Shown: positions 15,688-19,477 of the stretch, in pieces
How positions within the stretch are numbered: the stretch's first letter is position 1
Layout: each line of letters starts with the position of its first letter
DNA from: Methylococcaceae bacterium
GTDB taxonomy: Bacteria; Pseudomonadota; Gammaproteobacteria; Methylococcales; Methylomonadaceae
Direction of reading: 5' to 3'
NCBI GenBank assembly: GCA_021647585.1
Contig: JAKIUK010000074.1
Coordinates: forward strand, 1-19,477
DNA: 19,477 nucleotides
Position numbers and translations under genes: made by a program
The notes under the pieces: model-generated
Told to the model about the DNA's origin: nothing
What the model saw: the letters and a program-made list of their open reading frames with translations, nothing else
Database searches by the model: none

Positions 15688-16550
15688 GCATTTTAATAGA
15701 TAAACAAACTAAGCTGATATGTCAGGGCTTTACCGGTAAGCAAGGTACCTTTCATTCTGAACAGGGAATCGCTTATGGCACCCAATTAGTCGGTGGTGTA
15801 ACGCCGGGTCGTGGGGGACAGACACACTTGGGGCTGCCAGTTTTTAATACCGTACAAGAGGCAGTAAAACAGACGGGCGCGACAGCAACTATGATTTACG
15901 TACCGCCGTTTTTTGCAGCTGATGCCATTCTGGAAGCAGTTGATGCAGGCATAGGCCTTATTATTTGTATTACAGAAGGTATTCCTGTGTTACAAATGCT
16001 AAAAGTGAAAGCAGCAATGGCGGGTACAGACGCATTATTAGTCGGACCCAACTGCCCAGGTGTGATTACACCTGGAGAATGCAAAATCGGCATTATGCCG
16101 GGAATGATTCATTTGCCTGGTTCTATAGGGGTGGTATCACGCTCAGGCACATTAACCTACGAGGCAGTCCATCAAACAACGCATGAAGGATTGGGACAAA
16201 GTACTTGTGTTGGTATTGGTGGTGATCCCATTCATGGCATGACATTTATTGATGTGATCAGCCGTTTTCAGCAAGATGAACAAACTAAAGGGATTATTAT
16301 GGTGGGTGAAATTGGTGGAGGAGAAGAGGAAGAAGCGGCTGATTACATAAAACAGCATGTCACTAAACCCGTTGTGTCTTATATAGCGGGACGAACAGCA
16401 CCTCCAGGAAAAAGAATGGGACATGCTGGCGCGATTATTACCGGTGGCAAAGGGACAGCAGAAGGTAAAGTTGCTGCGCTTAAAGCAGCGGGTGTTGAAG
16501 TGGTAGATACACCTACGCAGCTAGGTGTAGCAATGAAAGCCAGTTTATAA
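15684..16550 (+). CDS. sucD: Succinyl-CoA synthetase alpha subunit
   Basis: 288 residues against 289 in E. coli. This subunit binds CoA and carries the phosphorylated histidine. The CoA-binding Rossmann motif GFTGKQGTFHSEQ is at 15-27, with YVPPFFAADA at 72-81, GPNCPGVITPGECKIGIMPG from 121, the SRSGTLTYE loop at 152-160, GIGGDP near 177-182, and the active-site His247 in GKRMGHAGAI. The start ATG overlaps the sucC stop and has an excellent SD (AAGGAGGT, 15673-15680), so the subunits are made together. Downstream lies a repeat-rich gap before nadE. Confidence 0.95.
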   Translation: MSILIDKQTKLICQGFTGKQGTFHSEQGIAYGTQLVGGVTPGRGGQTHLGLPVFNTVQEAVKQTGATATMIYVPPFFAADAILEAVDAGIGLIICITEGIPVLQMLKVKAAMAGTDALLVGPNCPGVITPGECKIGIMPGMIHLPGSIGVVSRSGTLTYEAVHQTTHEGLGQSTCVGIGGDPIHGMTFIDVISRFQQDEQTKGIIMVGEIGGGEEEEAADYIKQHVTKPVVSYIAGRTAPPGKRMGHAGAIITGGKGTAEGKVAALKAAGVEVVDTPTQLGVAMKASL

Positions 16551-16579
16551 GGCTGTGTTCTATTCAAAAGGATAAGGAT

Positions 16580-16658
16580 ATAATATATAGAATGTGCTGA
16601 CCATAGGAAGCGCATTACTACGAAAGATGCGCTTCGTACCTCAGCACATCCTATTATA
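16580..16658. repeat. Hairpin downstream of sucD
   Basis: ATGTGCTGA (16592-16600) pairs with TCAGCACAT (16641-16649), and inside it GAAGCGCAT (16607-16615) pairs with ATGCGCTTC (16627-16635), giving two perfect 9-bp stems. The flanks TATAATATATAG and CTATTATA extend it imperfectly. It lacks a T-run, but on position and strength it could end or protect the sucCD transcript. Confidence 0.7.
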
Positions 16659-16665
16659 CTTCGCG

Positions 16666-16807
16666 CGGTCACGGATGCGGAATTTATAACGAGTTGATTT
16701 TTGTCAATAGCAAGATGCTGGAATGGACGCATAGCAAGCTACGCAACCATTTCAGCAACGAAGTCTATTGGCAAAAATCGACCAATAGAAATCCGCATCC
16801 GTGACCG
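16666..16807. repeat. 142-bp foldback element, copy 3
   Basis: Outer arms CGGTCACGGATGCGG (16666-16680) and CCGCATCCGTGACCG (16793-16807) pair perfectly over 15 bp. A second stem pairs 16693-16710 with 16765-16782 (16 of 18). The core is GCATAG (16729-16734), loop CAAG, CTACGC (16739-16744), the reverse-complement form of the core at 2510-2525, with the flank GCAACC shared. The outer arms are unlike copy 1, so the family shares a core more than ends. It lies between sucD and nadE and has no ORF. Confidence 0.85.
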
Positions 16808-16874
16808 AGTGGAGTAAAACTCTTTCTAAACAAAATACCTGTGAGGTACAGCGAAGAGACAAGAAGATAACTTA

Positions 16875-18500
16875 ATGCTAAAAATAGCTCTAGCCCAAAT
16901 AAATCTACTGGTTGGTGGAATTAACGCCAACAAAACTAAAATCATTGAAACGGCAGAACACGCACGAGATCACAAGGGGTCTGATGTTATCGTGTTTCCG
17001 GAACTGAGTGTCACTGGCTATCCTCCAGAAGACTTGTTACTACGCCCTGATTTTATCAAACAGGCAAATCAGGCAGTAGTTGAGATTGCACAGGCAGTGC
17101 ATGGAATAGACATTATTTTAGGTTATCCAGAACAGTTTGATAACGACTTATACAATAGTGCTGCTGTTTTAAGAAACGGTCAAATACTAACGCATTATAG
17201 AAAAAATGCCTTACCGAATTTTGGGGTGTTTGATGAACAGCGTTATTTTAAATCAGCAAATCAAACCTGCTTGTTTGCAGCAAAAGGCCATTCTATTGCA
17301 ATTACTATTTGTGAAGATATCTGGCAAAAAGGGCTGGTAGAAAAAAACAAACAGGCAGGTGCAGACCTGATAGTGACGCTGAATGCTTCGCCATTCCATG
17401 CGGGAAAAATTCATCAGCGGGAAGAAATCGTTTGCCAGCAGGCTAAGAATGTTGATATTCCTCTGGTTTATGTCAATGCCGTAGGCGGTCAGGATGAGTT
17501 GATATTTGATGGTGCATCTTTTGTGGTTAATGCTCAGGGGGAAGTGGTATTTAGAGCCAAAGAGTTTGATGAGCAGGTATCCGTTGTGGAATTTGAGAAT
17601 AACAAACCGGTAAAAAATACTTGTGCGCCTTTATATAATGAAATTTCCAGTGAATACAAAGCGCTGGTTTTGGGTGTTAGGGATTATGTGCATAAAAATG
17701 GTTTTCAAGGTGCACTGTTAGGACTGTCAGGTGGAATAGATTCTGCGTTGGTTTTGGCGATTGCAGTTGATGCATTGGGTGCTGATCAGGTGGAAGCAGT
17801 GTTGATGCCTTCAAAATATACTCAGGATATGAGTAATGAAGACGCTATTCTGGAAGCAGAAGCATTGGCTGTAAAACACCATACCATAGCAATAGAACCC
17901 GCGGTCACAGCATTTACCGGAATGTTAAGTGAAGTTTTTGCAGGCACAAAAAAAGATACCACGGAAGAAAATATCCAAGCACGATGTCGAGGCGTGTTAC
18001 TCATGGCGATGTCTAATAAACAAGGGAAATTATTACTCACAACAGGTAATAAAAGTGAAATGAGTGTAGGCTATGCCACCTTGTATGGTGACATGGCAGG
18101 CGGTTTCGCACCGATAAAAGATGTACCCAAATTGCTGGCTTATCAATTGGCTGAATACCGAAACAGTGTGTCACAGGTCATACCTCAACGGGTGATAACA
18201 CGCCCCCCATCAGCAGAACTGGCACCTGACCAAATAGACGAAGACTCGTTACCGCCGTATTCTATTTTAGATCCGATACTGGAAATGTATGTAGAGCAGG
18301 ACAAGTCTGCTGAAGAAATACACGCGGCTGGCTATCAGTTGGAAGATATTAATAGAGCCATTTCGCTGGTTGATAGGAATGAATATAAACGCCGGCAGGC
18401 CCCTCCAGGTATTAGAATTACACCCAGAGCATTTGGTCGGGATAGACGCTATCCGATTACTTCAGGTTATAGAGGAAGTTACAGTAAAAGTAGCACTTGA
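16875..18500 (+). CDS. nadE: Glutamine-dependent NAD+ synthetase
   Basis: Last step of NAD biosynthesis: amidates nicotinic acid adenine dinucleotide using glutamine nitrogen. The 541-residue protein has both domains of the long form. The N-terminal nitrilase-like glutaminase (1-250) has the Glu43 (FPELSVTGYPPEDLL), Lys110 (HYRKNALPN) and Cys146 (TICEDIW) triad. The C-terminal ATP pyrophosphatase (260-541) has the P-loop LSGGIDSAL (284-292), TTGNKSEMSVGYATLYGDMAGG (389-410) and the PPSAELAPDQIDEDSLPPY substrate region. Length is normal and no motif is missing. The ATG is preceded only by a weak AAGAAG. A small hairpin TACCT-GTG-AGGTA (16836-16848) lies in the leader. It may be transcribed separately from sucCD because of the foldback elements between them. 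Confidence 0.95.
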   Translation: MLKIALAQINLLVGGINANKTKIIETAEHARDHKGSDVIVFPELSVTGYPPEDLLLRPDFIKQANQAVVEIAQAVHGIDIILGYPEQFDNDLYNSAAVLRNGQILTHYRKNALPNFGVFDEQRYFKSANQTCLFAAKGHSIAITICEDIWQKGLVEKNKQAGADLIVTLNASPFHAGKIHQREEIVCQQAKNVDIPLVYVNAVGGQDELIFDGASFVVNAQGEVVFRAKEFDEQVSVVEFENNKPVKNTCAPLYNEISSEYKALVLGVRDYVHKNGFQGALLGLSGGIDSALVLAIAVDALGADQVEAVLMPSKYTQDMSNEDAILEAEALAVKHHTIAIEPAVTAFTGMLSEVFAGTKKDTTEENIQARCRGVLLMAMSNKQGKLLLTTGNKSEMSVGYATLYGDMAGGFAPIKDVPKLLAYQLAEYRNSVSQVIPQRVITRPPSAELAPDQIDEDSLPPYSILDPILEMYVEQDKSAEEIHAAGYQLEDINRAISLVDRNEYKRRQAPPGIRITPRAFGRDRRYPITSGYRGSYSKSST

Positions 18501-18685
18501 TAAACAGAGGTTTTGGAGCTAGGTCTTCTAATGACTCATTAAATATGTTAGATTTACAAATGATCTGACCAATGAGATAAACGAAGTAGAGCTGTGTTGT
18601 CTGGAAAGACCTGCCTCCCTTGAATCAAATGTAATCTAAAATTGATGTTTAACCGTGAAAGATAATTGACCATTAGTAACTGGTA

Positions 18686-19042
18686 ATGTTTAAATTTAGC
18701 CGTGAAAGGATGAATAACCTGAGACAAAATGTATATGTCGACCGTATGCGTCGTTATCTATACGATATGTTTCCAGAATCTGAAGAGATGCCCATAGAAA
18801 AAATGGATGAGACCATTCTCAAATAAACTGAGCGAGCACAAACGCAATATGGTCTGATACTGGAAACAGATATAGCACCTTTTATAGGGGGTGCCTGGTT
18901 AATGGCGGTTGATTTTGATGACAAATATTTAGCTGTTTAAAAAACACTGAGTGACCCGAAGCTGGCGAGTTTTGAAAAGTCAGAAAAATTATGGCAGTTT
19001 CTGGAAGATGCATTTCGGATTCTTGATGAAGGTAAAAAATAA
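18686..19042 (+). pseudogene. Small gene with two in-frame TAA codons
   Basis: One reading frame of 119 codons (ending TAA at 19040-19042) looks coding throughout but is cut by TAA at 18824-18826 and TAA at 18938-18940, with no frameshift. The pieces read MFKFSRERMNNLRQNVYV to ILK, then TERAQTQYGLILETDIAPF to YLAV, then KTLSDPKLASFEKSEKLW to DEGKK. The start could be the ATG at 18686 or at 18710. The pattern (RxxRYL...FPE, YG..LETDI.PFI, DFDDKY, LSDP) recalls small acidic proteins often encoded near VgrG/PAAR genes, from memory and unverified. Most likely a decaying gene; sequencing error or stop-codon read-through are alternatives. Confidence 0.6.
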
Positions 19043-19069
19043 ACCCGCATATCAAATAGGAAAGGATCA

Positions 19070-19222
19070 ATGGAATTTGGTAAATCAATACAAGAACGGT
19101 ATGAGCAGGTAGAATCTACAGCCAGAGAAGCATTTGACGAACTGTCAGAAGCTGTTTCTGAAGCCGGTAAAAAATTGCAGATGGTGCAGAATATGTTAAA
19201 GCAAAAACCCAGCAACCCATAA
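19070..19222 (+). CDS. 50-residue coiled-coil-like protein
   Basis: Short ORF with a good SD (AGGAAAGGA, 3-4 nt before ATG), located 27 bp after the end of the broken gene, so probably once in the same operon. The product is hydrophilic and amphipathic (MEFGKSIQERYEQVESTARE, then AFDELSEAVSEAGKKLQMVQ), predicted all-helical or coiled coil, without cysteine or membrane segment. I do not recognise a family. It ends just before a REP-like hairpin pair. Confidence 0.55.
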   Translation: MEFGKSIQERYEQVESTAREAFDELSEAVSEAGKKLQMVQNMLKQKPSNP

Positions 19223-19226
19223 TTAG

Positions 19227-19305
19227 CCGTCATTCCTGCATGCTCTTAGCAGGAATCCAAGCGTCCAACGAATGGGTTCCCGATAAAAGGCTTCGGGAAC
19301 GACGA
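19227..19305. repeat. REP-like paired hairpins (ATTCCTGC family)
   Basis: Two inverted repeats in tandem: ATTCCTGC (19232-19239) with GCAGGAAT (about 19249-19256), and GTTCCCGA (19276-19283) with TCGGGAAC (19293-19300). CGTC and GACG lie near the two ends. This resembles the widespread GTCATTCCCGC-type dispersed palindromes of proteobacteria. It follows the 50-residue ORF and could end its transcript. Confidence 0.7.
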
Positions 19306-19338
19306 ATTATTAAATGCACGAATTTACGGTTTGTTGTA

Positions 19339-19477
19339 CTAGTGTTCCAACAACTTTGGTTTGATGGTTAATTAATGTATTATCTCAAGTATTAATTGTA
19401 ACCAAATGATATTTGAGTCTATAGCATGCCAGCCAAGAAATATAAAGTTAACTTGTCGGAAGATGAACGTGTTTATT
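19339..19477 (+). mobile_element. Left end of an IS630-type insertion sequence, truncated by window
   Basis: A transposase N-terminus begins at 19426. The element end is probably near the TA at 19337-19338, because IS630 elements insert at TA and the following CTAGTGTTCCAACAAC looks like a terminal repeat. The other end is outside the window, so the boundary is an estimate. Confidence 0.5.
19426..19477 (+). CDS. IS630 family transposase, N-terminal fragment
   Basis: Only 17 complete codons are visible before the window ends, reading MPAKKYKVNLSEDERVY. This matches the usual start of IS630-family DDE transposases (MPAKKY-V-L---ER--L), which begin with a helix-turn-helix. No SD is obvious. The call rests on a short stretch, so it is likely but not certain. 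Confidence 0.6.
   Translation, partial: MPAKKYKVNLSEDERVY

Noticed and set aside
15896..16732. Antisense and alternate-frame ORFs over sucD and the following gap
   Set aside because: sucD is complete and well conserved; the overlapping frames have biased shadow composition and one crosses the foldback elements.
18824..18940. Selenocysteine or pyrrolysine recoding of the internal stops
   Set aside because: Both codons are TAA, not TGA or TAG, and no recoding hairpin is evident next to them.
18882..19233. Minus-strand ORFs over the broken gene and the 50-residue ORF
   Set aside because: The plus-strand frame has SDs and protein-like composition; the minus frames are antisense shadows.

Overview
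The window reads as AT-rich chromosomal DNA of a gammaproteobacterium. PilS/PilR, SucC/SucD, the two-domain NadE, CreA and DsbA all look gammaproteobacterial. The many short intergenic foldback repeats, plus an extracytoplasmic multicopper oxidase with its own copper chaperone, fit aquatic lineages such as Methylococcales or Thiotrichales. That placement is an inference; no marker gene settles it.

Layout. (1) 1-317 holds an array of tiny hairpins with TCC-containing loops and a 72-bp direct duplication. (2) 351-6721, all on the minus strand, is the most distinctive part. A 52-codon basic ORF ends inside the Shine-Dalgarno sequence of a 1300-residue MofA-like multicopper oxidase. Next comes a three-domain protein fusing Sco1, cytochrome c and PCu(A)C, and 5 bp later a DsbA. 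(3) 7463-11331 carries scattered accessory genes: a TIM-barrel isomerase/epimerase-like protein, an SH3b lipoprotein, CreA, and a lysine-rich membrane-anchored protein, separated by long AT-rich gaps. (4) 11437-18500 is the conserved block: pilS-pilR (minus) divergent from sucC-sucD (plus), then nadE. (5) 18686-19477 is a degraded end: a gene with two in-frame TAA codons, a 50-residue coiled-coil-like ORF, a REP-like hairpin pair, and the left end of an IS630-type insertion sequence that runs off the window.

How the genes may work together. The oxidase, the Sco1-cytochrome-PCu(A)C fusion and DsbA all have signal peptides, share a strand and direction, and have complementary chemistry. The fusion could deliver copper to the oxidase, or accept its electrons through the heme. 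DsbA could form the Cys1063-Cys1075 pair of the oxidase or act on Sco thiols. I propose an extracytoplasmic metal-oxidation module, possibly Mn(II) by analogy with MofA, but the substrate cannot be read from sequence.

A second theme is a family of large imperfect foldback elements with a conserved GCRTAG-NNNN-CTACGC core. Copies lie between the oxidase and the fusion gene, next to the end of pilR (a half copy), and between sucD and nadE.
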